Source: Magnetospirillum sp.
GTDB taxonomy: Bacteria; Pseudomonadota; Alphaproteobacteria; Rhodospirillales; Magnetospirillaceae
Direction of reading: 5' to 3'
Assembly (NCBI GenBank): GCA_016183945.1
Contig: JACPDP010000054.1
Span: 1 to 61,017 of the forward strand
DNA length: 61,017 nucleotides
A program made the position numbers and the translations under genes. The notes below the pieces were generated by a model. The model ran no database searches. It was not told where the DNA came from and saw only the letters and a list, made by a program, of their open reading frames with translations. Positions 37,473 to 46,221 of this stretch are shown one piece after another. The stretch's first letter is position 1. Every line of letters begins with the position of its first letter.

Positions 37473-40280
37473 TCACCCTTCCTGTTCGTCGATTGCTTTC
37501 CACAGAGTGGTAATGTTGCGCCCACCCTCATGGCGATATGCCGTGCGATCCATGAATTCCTTGACCAGGAACACCCCAAGGCCGCCGATGGGGCGGTCTT
37601 CCACGCCGAGTTCGAGATCGGGCTCGGGCGCCTCGACGAAGGGGTCGTATTCCTTGGCATCATCGACGATCTCGGTCACCAGTTGCCCATCGGCCAGGGT
37701 CATCCTCACCAGAATCTCATGATGGCCATCATCGTCATACCCATAGGTAACAATGTTCGTAATCAGTTCGTCGAGGCATACGTTCAGATTAAACGCGACC
37801 TTCTGCGCCAGCCCGTTGGTCTCGACCAACTGGTCCACCACGCCGGCCAACCGCTCCAACTCGCCGAGGTCATTGGTGATGGCCACCTCGACGCGCACCG
37901 GGGCGGCGGCCGGGGCGAGCGCGGCGGCGGCAATGGGCGCTACGGACGGCTCGGCGGATTTGGGCTTGGGCGCGCCGATGCGCACCGTCAGCTTCGGACC
38001 CGCCACAGCGGCGGGAGCCACGGCGACCGTTATCGGCTCAGGCGCGGGCGCGGAACCGGGCTTAGGCTCAAGCTCGGGTTCGGGCAGCGCCATTGGTTCG
38101 GCAATCATCTCGGGCGCCGGCTTGAAGCCGGTCAGCATCAGGCGTGGCGTCACATCCCCCTCTCCGGCGACGGCGGCGACGGCCGCCTCGTCGAAGCGCA
38201 GGGACAGCATGGTGATGTCGTCGAACTGCGGCGCCTCGCCAACGAAATCCTCCACCGCCTTTTGCACGGCCGCAATAACCGCCTCGGGTGCAAGGCCACG
38301 GTGCCGCCCGAGATCCTCGATCAGGCGGGGTTCGTCGTAAAGCACATCGGCCAGATCCTGCGCCTCGGTGACGCCATCGGTATAAAGCAGCACGGTGTCG
38401 CCCGGTGCCAAGGGGAAGCTGCCGGTTTCGTAGTCGAGGTCCTCCATGACCCCCAGCGCTACCCCCGAAACGTCGCGGATGGCGTCAACGGTGCCATCGG
38501 TGCGCAGGATCAGTGGCGGCGGATGGCCGGCATTGCAGAACGCCACCTCACCGGAACGGATGTCCAGCACGGCGTAGAAGCAGGTGGCGAACAGGGTTTG
38601 CGGGTTGTCGCGCGACAACATGGTATTGACGAAGGCTAGGCATTCGCCGGGGGTGCCGGACAACGGCGCCACCGCCTTGATCAGGCTGCGGGTGATGGCG
38701 ATGAACATGGCCGCCGGCACGCCCTTGCCCGACGCATCACCGATGACGAAGCCGAGATGGGTACGATCGATCAGGAAGAAGTCGTAGAAATCGCCACCCA
38801 CCTCTTTCGCCGGCACCATGGAGGCGTGGATCTGGAACTCGGTGCGGTCGGGGAACGGCGGAAATACCTGCGGCAGCGACGACAGTTGAAGTTCGCGGGC
38901 AAAGTCCAGCTCCTGACGCAATGCCGCCAACTGGTCGCGGGTGCGCAAAGCCTCGCGGAGGATCTCCACGTCGCGCGTCCGCTCGGAAATCAGCGACTGA
39001 AGGCTGCCGTGCTGCTCGCGAATACGGGTCGACATGGTCTGGAAGGCCACGGCCAGCACGTCGAGCTCGGCCTTACTGTCCCCTTCGCCGCCGCCTTGGC
39101 GGCTGGCCATCTCTTCGATTTGTTTGAGGTCGGCCTGGATGGCGGCGCGCGCCTCCTCCTCCAGCATTTGCGACAAGTTCTGCATCTGCAGCCGGATGAA
39201 CAACTCCTGGCGGCGGCGCTGGCGTTCGCGGCGCTCCTGCAGCATGTCGAGCTTGATGGCGTTCTCGCGGAAGACACCGACGGTGCTGGCGATGCGACCG
39301 ATCTCGTCATTGGTGTTGCTCACCCGGAGCGATACCGTGGTATCGCCGCGCGACAGGGCGTTCAACACGGCGATGGCTTCATTGAGCGGTGTGAATGACC
39401 GGCTCAGGTAGAAGTAGAACACGACCAGCACCAGCACCAGGAACCCGCCCACCGCACCGATGGACACCTTGCGGATAAAGGTTTGGCGCCCTTGCGCTTC
39501 GGTGAGATCGCGCACGCTGACCAAGGCACCGATGACTCGGCCCTCGCCGTCGGCCAAGGGAAACACCACCACGGAATAGAAGCGCTCGGCCTCGTGCCAG
39601 TTCATCAGCCGCGCGCGGCGCACGGTGATCTTGCCGTCGAAGGTTCGCCACAGCCCGTCGTCCGTGCCCAGCGCCATGCGGCCGGCGCGATCGAGCAGAT
39701 AGGCGTCGGCCCCGGTGGAGGCCTTGAACTCGTTGAGCGGCGGGCGCAGGTCGGCTCCCACCGTGGCGGCGCCGACCACGACGTCACCCCACAGCAACGG
39801 CATGGCCACCGTGGCGGCGAACTGCTTGTCGGCATCCTGAACGATGCCTGCGTGAGGCTTACGGCTCTCGGTGATCAGGCGGACGGTTCCGGCGTCGATC
39901 AGCGGCGGATCAAGCAGCGAGCCGCGCGACGAATACAACAGATCGCCATCGAGGCCCACCACCTCGATACGATTGGCGACACCGCGTTTCTTCAACTGCT
40001 CGGTCGCGGGACCCATCGCCGCCAGCAGCGCCGTCGGACTTTTCCGCGCCACCGCCTGGGCCACGTCCTGATTGCCACTGACCAGCGGCACGGCGGCCTC
40101 CAGCCGCTGCACGGTGTTTTCCACCAGTTTGTTCCAGAACACTTCCTGGCCGCCCAGCGTGGCCTGGGCATAGCGCTCGTCGGCCAATTCCTCGCTCTTC
40201 AGCCCGGCGAAGGTGAGTCCCGCCACCAACAGAGAATAGGTGACCGAGACGATCAGTGTTACGCGTGTGCGCAGCAGCAT
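37473..40280 (-). CDS. Sensor-HAMP-PP2C phosphatase-HATPase fusion (partner-switching hub)
   Basis: 935 residues. Membrane helix at about 5-28, periplasmic sensor to about 265 (double Cache-like), second helix at about 270-292 (GGFLVLVLVVFYFYL), HAMP, coiled coil, SpoIIE/PP2C phosphatase at about 470-690 with all metal-binding aspartates (VGGDFYDFF, IGDASGKGVPAAM, LLYTDGVTEA, FDDITML), a Pro/Ala linker of about 90 residues, and an RsbW-like HATPase at about 805-930 (CLDELITNIVTYGY, GGLGVFLVKEFMD). The N1-box region reads VDDAKEYDP rather than D-x-G-x-x-F-D-P. One chain thus carries signal input plus opposing phosphatase and kinase for the STAS protein 5 bp downstream. Start overlaps the formyltransferase 3' end. 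Confidence 0.92.
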   Translation of the reverse strand: MLLRTRVTLIVSVTYSLLVAGLTFAGLKSEELADERYAQATLGGQEVFWNKLVENTVQRLEAAVPLVSGNQDVAQAVARKSPTALLAAMGPATEQLKKRGVANRIEVVGLDGDLLYSSRGSLLDPPLIDAGTVRLITESRKPHAGIVQDADKQFAATVAMPLLWGDVVVGAATVGADLRPPLNEFKASTGADAYLLDRAGRMALGTDDGLWRTFDGKITVRRARLMNWHEAERFYSVVVFPLADGEGRVIGALVSVRDLTEAQGRQTFIRKVSIGAVGGFLVLVLVVFYFYLSRSFTPLNEAIAVLNALSRGDTTVSLRVSNTNDEIGRIASTVGVFRENAIKLDMLQERRERQRRRQELFIRLQMQNLSQMLEEEARAAIQADLKQIEEMASRQGGGEGDSKAELDVLAVAFQTMSTRIREQHGSLQSLISERTRDVEILREALRTRDQLAALRQELDFARELQLSSLPQVFPPFPDRTEFQIHASMVPAKEVGGDFYDFFLIDRTHLGFVIGDASGKGVPAAMFIAITRSLIKAVAPLSGTPGECLAFVNTMLSRDNPQTLFATCFYAVLDIRSGEVAFCNAGHPPPLILRTDGTVDAIRDVSGVALGVMEDLDYETGSFPLAPGDTVLLYTDGVTEAQDLADVLYDEPRLIEDLGRHRGLAPEAVIAAVQKAVEDFVGEAPQFDDITMLSLRFDEAAVAAVAGEGDVTPRLMLTGFKPAPEMIAEPMALPEPELEPKPGSAPAPEPITVAVAPAAVAGPKLTVRIGAPKPKSAEPSVAPIAAAALAPAAAPVRVEVAITNDLGELERLAGVVDQLVETNGLAQKVAFNLNVCLDELITNIVTYGYDDDGHHEILVRMTLADGQLVTEIVDDAKEYDPFVEAPEPDLELGVEDRPIGGLGVFLVKEFMDRTAYRHEGGRNITTLWKAIDEQEG

Positions 40281-41146
40281 GACGCCCCCCACCCCTCACC
40301 CGCAACTGCCGAGGGCAGATCGGTTCCCGGCGACAAGAAGCCGCGCAGAATGTCCATGTAGTCCGCCGGGTCGTAGAGCCGCGTTCCTTTTTGCCGGAAG
40401 GCGCGGAAGGCGTCGAGGTCCGGCAGCGAGCCGTACTGGCGCTGGCTTCGGTCCTGAGCCTCCACCTTCACCGGCCGGCCGACGCGGATGTCGTCCAACA
40501 TGTGGAGAAGCAGGTCGAGGCCCGGCTGATAGGTGTTCAGCACGTGCCACAGCAGTGACCGCTCCGGCTCTACCGGCAGCCAGCCGATCCCGACAACAGG
40601 TCCGGTGTCGATGCCGTCGTCGACCCGGTGCAGGGTGCAGCCGATGCGGTCGCTGCCCTCCACCAGACAGCGGAATGGAGCGAACAGCCCGGCATAGCGC
40701 GGCAGCGCGCCGGGATGCACGTTGTAGGTGCCGAGCCGCGGAATGTTGAAGATGTTGGCCCTGAAGATCAGCGAAAAACGCGCCGAAATGATGATGTCGG
40801 GAGCGAAATCGCGCACCAGCGCCTCGCTGTCGGGCCCGTTGATGTTGGTCACCACCTTGACCGGCACGCCAAAGCGCGCCGCGGCGCCGTTGAAGGTCAC
40901 CAGCCGAGCCCTTTCGCCCAAGCCGAGGAGATCGGCCAGCGGGAATAGGGTGTCGACCGGCAGCTCCCGCTCGAGAAACTTCATTTCGGCCAGCTCGGGG
41001 ACCGCGTTTTCCACCGGGCGGGTCTTGTCCGACAACAGCACCATGACGGTATCGCCGGCCAACCGCGGCAGCAGACGGTTGAGGATCAGGCTTCCCGCCA
41101 GATCGCGCTTGGTGCACAGCAGGATACGGAGCGGCTTGGCCGTCAA
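40259..41146 (-). CDS. Formyltransferase family protein
   Basis: 295 residues. N-terminal folate-type formyltransferase fold with the active-site set: Asn-like region IIISARFSLIF, His in YNVHPGALPRYAG and Asp in HRVDDGIDTGPVVG. It would move a formyl group from formyl-tetrahydrofolate to an amine; it is shorter and diverged from methionyl-tRNA formyltransferase, so an amino sugar or small amine is more likely. Start overlaps the binding-protein stop by ATGA and its own 3' end overlaps the PP2C gene, so it is locked into the operon. Confidence 0.88.
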   Translation of the reverse strand: MTAKPLRILLCTKRDLAGSLILNRLLPRLAGDTVMVLLSDKTRPVENAVPELAEMKFLERELPVDTLFPLADLLGLGERARLVTFNGAAARFGVPVKVVTNINGPDSEALVRDFAPDIIISARFSLIFRANIFNIPRLGTYNVHPGALPRYAGLFAPFRCLVEGSDRIGCTLHRVDDGIDTGPVVGIGWLPVEPERSLLWHVLNTYQPGLDLLLHMLDDIRVGRPVKVEAQDRSQRQYGSLPDLDAFRAFRQKGTRLYDPADYMDILRGFLSPGTDLPSAVAGEGWGASCCCAHA

Positions 41147-42180
41147 GGCTTGCCCTCCGAAGGCTCGATCACCTCGGCCAAGCCCAGCAGGGTCATCGGC
41201 GGGTACAAGCCGAGTTGGCGCACCACCGGCATGTTGATCAGAATCGACAGCCGCTTCGGCGGATCGATGGCGATGTCAGCCGGGGCGATGTTGTGCAGCA
41301 GGATTTGCTCGGCCTTGTAGGCGGTGAGCTGGCCCACCGTGTAGTAGCGGTAAACGCCGCCGAACATTGCCTTGGAGGTCAATACCGGATTTTCGGCAGC
41401 GGCAAAGCTGGGGATCGCCTGATCAAGCGCCGCCTGGGTCAGGGCGTCGCGGTTGACGTTGAGGAAGGTGTCGGGCGGGATGTAGAGGAAGTCGACGCTG
41501 GCCGCCTTCAGCTCGGCCACCTTGGCGGCAATGCTGGCGGGGACCGGCTTGCCTTCGGCGACGTCCACCGGCACGTCCACCACCCTGAATCCCTGCTGCG
41601 CCCCGATAGCCTTCAACTCCTGGATCGCCACCTGCGAGTTACGCTCCAGCGGATTGTAGACCACGCCCAGTGTCTTGAAGCGACGATACGACTGGATCAG
41701 GTTCACCTGGGTTTCCAGCGGCACCAGATAGGTGGTGCCGGTAATGTTGCGCGTACTCGATTTGAGGTCGGCCACCACACCGCCCAGAGGCTGTGAGACG
41801 ATGGCGAATACCGCCGGAATGTCGGTGATGTGCACCGCCGGGTCGATGTTGCCGATGCGGCCCAACATTTCCTCGGTCACTGTCGTACCCCAGGTGAACA
41901 CCAGGTCGACTTTCAGCTCCTTGGCCTCGGCGGCGAACTGTTTCAGTTTGCTGCGGTCCTGCCCCGCGTCACGAATGATCAGCTCGACCGGAATACCCTG
42001 GTTGGTGAAGTAGTCCTTGAAGCCCTGAGCCGCTTCCTCCCAGCCGCGCCACAGCGCCATGTAGATGCGGAATGGCTTGCCCCGGGCCGGCTCGGCCGCT
42101 TGGGCGGGCACCACCACGGCCCAAATCACCGCCGACCAGACCACCGACGCCAGGGCGAGAAGGCGAAACAGCCGGACCAT
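41143..42180 (-). CDS. PF04392-type ABC substrate-binding protein
   Basis: 345 residues. Signal peptide MVRLFRLLALASVVWSAVIW to about AQAAEPA, then the two-lobed binding fold of the PF04392 group (DAGQDRSKLKQFAAEAKELK with LVFTWGTTVTEEMLG, TYLVPLETQVNLIQS, VDFLYIPPDTFLN). Members of this group bind amino acids or other small organics. No permease or ATPase accompanies it, so it may serve as a periplasmic ligand sensor for the membrane proteins of the operon. ATGA overlaps on both sides. Confidence 0.9.
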   Translation of the reverse strand: MVRLFRLLALASVVWSAVIWAVVVPAQAAEPARGKPFRIYMALWRGWEEAAQGFKDYFTNQGIPVELIIRDAGQDRSKLKQFAAEAKELKVDLVFTWGTTVTEEMLGRIGNIDPAVHITDIPAVFAIVSQPLGGVVADLKSSTRNITGTTYLVPLETQVNLIQSYRRFKTLGVVYNPLERNSQVAIQELKAIGAQQGFRVVDVPVDVAEGKPVPASIAAKVAELKAASVDFLYIPPDTFLNVNRDALTQAALDQAIPSFAAAENPVLTSKAMFGGVYRYYTVGQLTAYKAEQILLHNIAPADIAIDPPKRLSILINMPVVRQLGLYPPMTLLGLAEVIEPSEGKP

Positions 42181-44267
42181 CACGCCACCTCCGCCTGGAT
42201 GTTGGGACCGGCACGGTAGGCCAGCGACAACAGCGCAAACACCGCGCTCATGGCCAACACCACCACGCCCAGCGCCATGATGGCGCCGCCGTAACCGTAG
42301 ACGGGGATGAATGCGGCGGCCAGCAGCGGGCCGACGACACTGCCGCCACGCTCGGCGAAGCGCAGGAAGGCCAGCACGTTGGCCTGGCCCATGCTGCGGC
42401 ACTCCGTCCAACACACGTCGGGAATCATCGCCAATTGCGGCGAAGCCGACAGGCCGTGCGACAATCCCAGCAGCAGCACCCCCAGCGCTACCGGCTGCGC
42501 GCCCGGCAACATGGCTGGCGCCACCAGCGCGGCACCGCCGATCAGCCCCCCCACTGCCACCAGCCCGGCCTTCCAGCCCAGCCGGTCGGACAGCCGCGAC
42601 GCCAGCGGCGACAGCAACACCACGGCGATAGGATAAAGAATCATGGTCCGGGCGATATCGGCCAACTGGGCTCCCTCCTGATCGAACAGGGCGAGCGGCA
42701 CCAGGAAGAAGAAGAACCCGGTCAGCGCCATCTTGCTGGGGACGGCGGCGAACACCACCAGGGCGGTGAAGCGCCAGTTGCGCAGTAGTCCAGCGAACTC
42801 GCGCATCCTGGGCTCGCGCAGGTCCTTGCCATGGCGGCCGCCCCGCATCAGCCGGTACATCAGCGTACCCGACAGGGTGGCCAGCACCGCCGCGACCACG
42901 AAGGTCGCCCGATAGCCCATGCTCTCGGCCAGCACACCGCCGATCCCGGTGCCGCAGACGCTGGCGGTGAGCACGGCACCGACATAGACGCCCAGCCCCT
43001 GCGCCCGCCGCTGAGACTGCAACGCCTGTGAGATATAGCCCTGACAGGCCATGGTCACCATGGCGTAGCCCACCGCGGTGGCGGCTCGCCAAATGATGAA
43101 GTCATAAAGACTGAGGGCCATCGCCGACATCAGCAGACCGAGGGTGGCCGGCACCAGGCCGATGAGGAACACGCGTCGGCTCCCCAGACGGCTGGTCATC
43201 AGCGCCGCCCACGGCGAGGCCATGGCAATGAAGGCCATGAACGCGGCAATGGGCAGGGCAATCACCATTCGGGGGTCGAGCCCCGGAATGGGGGCGTAGA
43301 TGTCGCGCACGAACAGCGGCATGAAGCTGCGCGAGATTTCTTCGGCGAAGACGAACAGGAACAGCGGCAGACGGATATCGGTGGCCTGATCCTCGTTCAC
43401 CACCCCGGGTTCGCCCGCACGGGCAAAACGGAAAAGGAAGCCGACGCGGGCCTCGATTTCGGACACCCGTTCGATCACCGTCTTGTCGAAATGCGCCGCC
43501 TTGACCTCCTCCACATAGGCCCCCAGCCTGCGGTAGAGCTCGTCCGTCCGGCGGATGGCGCTGTTGAAGGTGCCGACGAAGCGGCCGACCTCGTCACCGG
43601 ACACCACCCCGGCGACGGTGGTGAAGTCGCCACGACGAACCTTGTCCACCACTGTCCCGATCAGCCTCATGGGCCCGGTAACATTGAAGGTGACCACGAA
43701 CAGCAGTAATTCGAACGCCACCAGCAACGACACGAGCACCACGATGCCGATGTCACTGGCGATATCGTTGAGCCGGCCGCGGACATAGCTTGCTTCGATG
43801 CCGACATGCAGTTGGCCGATGCGCTGCCCCTTCACCATCACCGGCAGCGCCCGGTCGATGTAATCGTCAATGGTGGCCTTGCGCCCATACTCCCCACCAT
43901 TTTCGAAATCGGCGCTGGCATAGTGGGGCTGTAGCTTCTCCGAATCGGCACCGAGCAGGAACAGGATGCGCCCATCGTGGTCGGTCAGCGCCAGGTAGCG
44001 AATTTCCCTGTTGCCGTCCAAAACCGGGGCGAAGAATTCGCCGACACCAACGAGACGATCGACGGGAATGCCGTAGCCGACCGCACGCTCGATACTCGCG
44101 GCAAGGTCGCGCCCCACCGCCTCGGCCTTCTTGTCCATCTCCGGCACCAGGCCCTGCTCGAACCCGTCCAACGCCTGCCATACCACCAGCGCCGCCGGCG
44201 GCACCAGCGCCAGGAACGCCAGGATCAACAACCTGACGAAGAGTGAGCGGGAACTGTCCAGCTTCAT
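42180..44267 (-). CDS. Cache-HAMP sensor fused to MFS transporter
   Basis: 695 residues. Helix at about 10-32, periplasmic Cache-like domain to about 170 (YLALTDHDGRILFLLGADSE, LPVMVKGQRIGQLHVGIEAS), second helix (IGIVVLVSLLVAFELLLFVV), HAMP (about 195-250), a helical linker, then a 12-helix major facilitator domain (about 290-690, with ALMTSRLGSRRVFLIGLVPA at loop 2-3). A signalling input grafted on a transporter is uncommon; it could gate transport or use the transporter as sensor. The ATG at 44267 follows GGAGCGCGAG. ATGA coupling to the binding protein gene. Confidence 0.9.
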   Translation of the reverse strand: MKLDSSRSLFVRLLILAFLALVPPAALVVWQALDGFEQGLVPEMDKKAEAVGRDLAASIERAVGYGIPVDRLVGVGEFFAPVLDGNREIRYLALTDHDGRILFLLGADSEKLQPHYASADFENGGEYGRKATIDDYIDRALPVMVKGQRIGQLHVGIEASYVRGRLNDIASDIGIVVLVSLLVAFELLLFVVTFNVTGPMRLIGTVVDKVRRGDFTTVAGVVSGDEVGRFVGTFNSAIRRTDELYRRLGAYVEEVKAAHFDKTVIERVSEIEARVGFLFRFARAGEPGVVNEDQATDIRLPLFLFVFAEEISRSFMPLFVRDIYAPIPGLDPRMVIALPIAAFMAFIAMASPWAALMTSRLGSRRVFLIGLVPATLGLLMSAMALSLYDFIIWRAATAVGYAMVTMACQGYISQALQSQRRAQGLGVYVGAVLTASVCGTGIGGVLAESMGYRATFVVAAVLATLSGTLMYRLMRGGRHGKDLREPRMREFAGLLRNWRFTALVVFAAVPSKMALTGFFFFLVPLALFDQEGAQLADIARTMILYPIAVVLLSPLASRLSDRLGWKAGLVAVGGLIGGAALVAPAMLPGAQPVALGVLLLGLSHGLSASPQLAMIPDVCWTECRSMGQANVLAFLRFAERGGSVVGPLLAAAFIPVYGYGGAIMALGVVVLAMSAVFALLSLAYRAGPNIQAEVA

Positions 44268-44283
44268 GGTCTCGCGCTCCCCA

Positions 44284-45141
44284 TCACGCCAGCCGGTCGA
44301 GACGGCCGACTTCATCGGTAGCGTCGAGGATGTGGTCAACGGCCTCACGCGTCTTGGCGACGAACTCGACGAAGCGCTCTTCGAAGTCGTCCGATCCCAC
44401 CTCGGCCACCGCATGGCCGCCCTCGGCCATCACCGTGACCAGGGTGGTCTCATAGCTGTCCAGCTTGCGCCCCACACGGCCAAACAGCGCATAAAGACCG
44501 ATCACGGCCAGCGTGCCGAAGACGGCCAGGGCAATGGCGGCATCCTTGGCCAACCCAGCCTGCAGTCCGCCCATCTCGTGTTCGAGATAGGCCCGCGGAT
44601 AGCGCAGCACCACGCCGCCCTCCACCTTGCCGAGGCCGTTGACCAGCGGCAAGCCGACGATCAGCGTGTCCTCATCGGTGTGCCCGAACGACTGGCTGCC
44701 GCCGGTGCGCGCCGAAGCCTGCCACTCCTCCGGCACCAACGTGCCGATGGCGCCGCGATCGGTGTCGAACAGCACTTCGCCATTGGCGTCAAACACTTCG
44801 ATGCCCAGCACCTGGCGGTCGCGCACCTTCTCGCGCTCGATGACGTCCTGCGTCTGACGAATCTGGCGCAGGGCAAATCCGAAATTGAGGTTGTCCTCCA
44901 CCTTCTTCTTGATGGTGAAGACCAGGAAACTGTAACGCGACTGGACAAGGGAAGAGTATACGGTCTCGAATTTGTAAAATGCGAATGAGGCCGTGCCGAC
45001 CAGGGTAAAGAGCAAGACGGCGACCAGGGCGAGCGAAACCTTGCGGGCGAGCGACCACGTCACCGCATGCCGGGCTTGGCCCGCAGCGCCGCCGCTTGGC
45101 GTTGCCTGTACCGATTGGCTCACCGTAAGGTCCTTCCCCAT
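44284..45141 (-). CDS. Membrane-bound periplasmic sensor protein
   Basis: 285 residues from the ATG at 45141 (no strong ribosome site; an in-frame ATG lies 17 codons upstream). Helix at about 32-58 (VSLALVAVLLFTLVGTASFA), periplasmic sensor with a Cache-like pattern (LGIEVFDANGEVLFDTDRGA, DEDTLIVGLPLVNGLGKVEG), second helix (AAIALAVFGTLAVIGLYALF) and only about 60 cytoplasmic residues with no output domain. Organisation mirrors the sensor half of the next gene, 16 bp away. First gene of the six-gene operon. Confidence 0.82.
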   Translation of the reverse strand: MGKDLTVSQSVQATPSGGAAGQARHAVTWSLARKVSLALVAVLLFTLVGTASFAFYKFETVYSSLVQSRYSFLVFTIKKKVEDNLNFGFALRQIRQTQDVIEREKVRDRQVLGIEVFDANGEVLFDTDRGAIGTLVPEEWQASARTGGSQSFGHTDEDTLIVGLPLVNGLGKVEGGVVLRYPRAYLEHEMGGLQAGLAKDAAIALAVFGTLAVIGLYALFGRVGRKLDSYETTLVTVMAEGGHAVAEVGSDDFEERFVEFVAKTREAVDHILDATDEVGRLDRLA

Positions 45142-45313
45142 AGCAACCGGGCCATCCCCAACGGCCCATAGCTGTTGAACTCTATAAGGCAATCCGATTG
45201 GATGTCCAATGCTACTCCCGCTGATGAATCAAAAAAAACCTAAGATATTAATGACCTCTTAATGCTGGTCAGCCCAAGCCGCTACAGTCTTTACCTTATC
45301 GGATGAAGAAACA
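45142..45313. promoter_or_regulatory. Divergent promoter region, murI versus sensor operon
   Basis: AT-rich by local standards, with a run of eight A near 45231. TTAATG is repeated at 45248-45253 and 45259-45264, exactly 11 bp apart; 11-bp direct repeats are the usual binding pattern of OmpR/PhoB-type regulators. It would drive murI to the right and the six-gene signalling operon to the left. Confidence 0.4.
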
Positions 45314-46114
45314 GTGCAGACCATCGGCATCTTCGACTCAGGGGTCGGGGGACTGACCGTCGCTATGGCGATGCGCCGGCAACTCCCCGACGAACCGCTG
45401 CTCTACCTCGGCGACACCGCCCGTTTACCCTATGGCACCAAGTCGCCCGAGACGGTGGTGCGCTATGCGGTGAACGCCGCGGAGTTCCTGATCGGGCGCG
45501 GCATCAAGATGCTGGTGGTGGCATGCAACACCGCCTCGGCCCAGGCGCTGCCCGCCTTGATCCGCGCCTATCCCGGCCTGCCGGTGCTGGGGGTGGTGGA
45601 GCCGGGCGCGGCGGCCGCCTGCCGCCGCTCCGCCCACGGGGCCATCGTCGTCGCGGCGACCGAGGGGACGTGCCGGTCGGGGGCCTATGAGCGAGCCATC
45701 CGCGCCGCCCGCCCCGAGGCCCGGGTGACCATGGTCCCCTGCCCCATGTTCGTGGCACTGGCCGAAGAGGGGATGACCGGTGGGCCCATCGTCGAGGCAG
45801 TGGCGCGCAGCTATCTCGACCCGCTGTTCGCCGAAGGGGACAACGATTGCCTGGTGCTGGGCTGCACCCATTTTCCGCTGCTGGCTCCCGCCCTGACCGA
45901 GGTGGTGGGGGCGGCGGTGGCGGTGGTGGACTGCGCCGAGGCGACGGCGGCCGAGGCGGCCCGCCTATTGAGCCTGCGCGGCATCGCGGCGATGCCGGGG
46001 GGTGGCGGACTGACCCTGCTGGCCACCGACGCCCCGGTCCGCTTCACCCGCATCGCCGAAGGCCTGTTTCCCGGGCTGGGGCCGCTGCCCGAGATCGAGG
46101 TGGTCGACCTGTAG
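45314..46114 (+). CDS. murI: Glutamate racemase
   Basis: 266 residues from a GTG. Interconverts L- and D-glutamate for peptidoglycan. Both catalytic cysteines are present: VACNTASAQAL (about residue 71) and LGCTHFPLL (about 184). The substrate motif GIFDSGVGGLTV and YLGDTARLPYGTKSPETV are intact. Likely a short transcript; the glycosyltransferase gene follows after 107 bp. Confidence 0.95.
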   Translation: MQTIGIFDSGVGGLTVAMAMRRQLPDEPLLYLGDTARLPYGTKSPETVVRYAVNAAEFLIGRGIKMLVVACNTASAQALPALIRAYPGLPVLGVVEPGAAAACRRSAHGAIVVAATEGTCRSGAYERAIRAARPEARVTMVPCPMFVALAEEGMTGGPIVEAVARSYLDPLFAEGDNDCLVLGCTHFPLLAPALTEVVGAAVAVVDCAEATAAEAARLLSLRGIAAMPGGGGLTLLATDAPVRFTRIAEGLFPGLGPLPEIEVVDL

Positions 46115-46221
46115 CCCCCTCCCCCCTCTCCACAAGAGACGCCGCTAGCCCCTTTGCCCGGATTGAGCCGGAACCGCCGCTGCGCCGACAATCCCGCCCA
46201 TCAGAGGAGGGTGCGCCGGCC

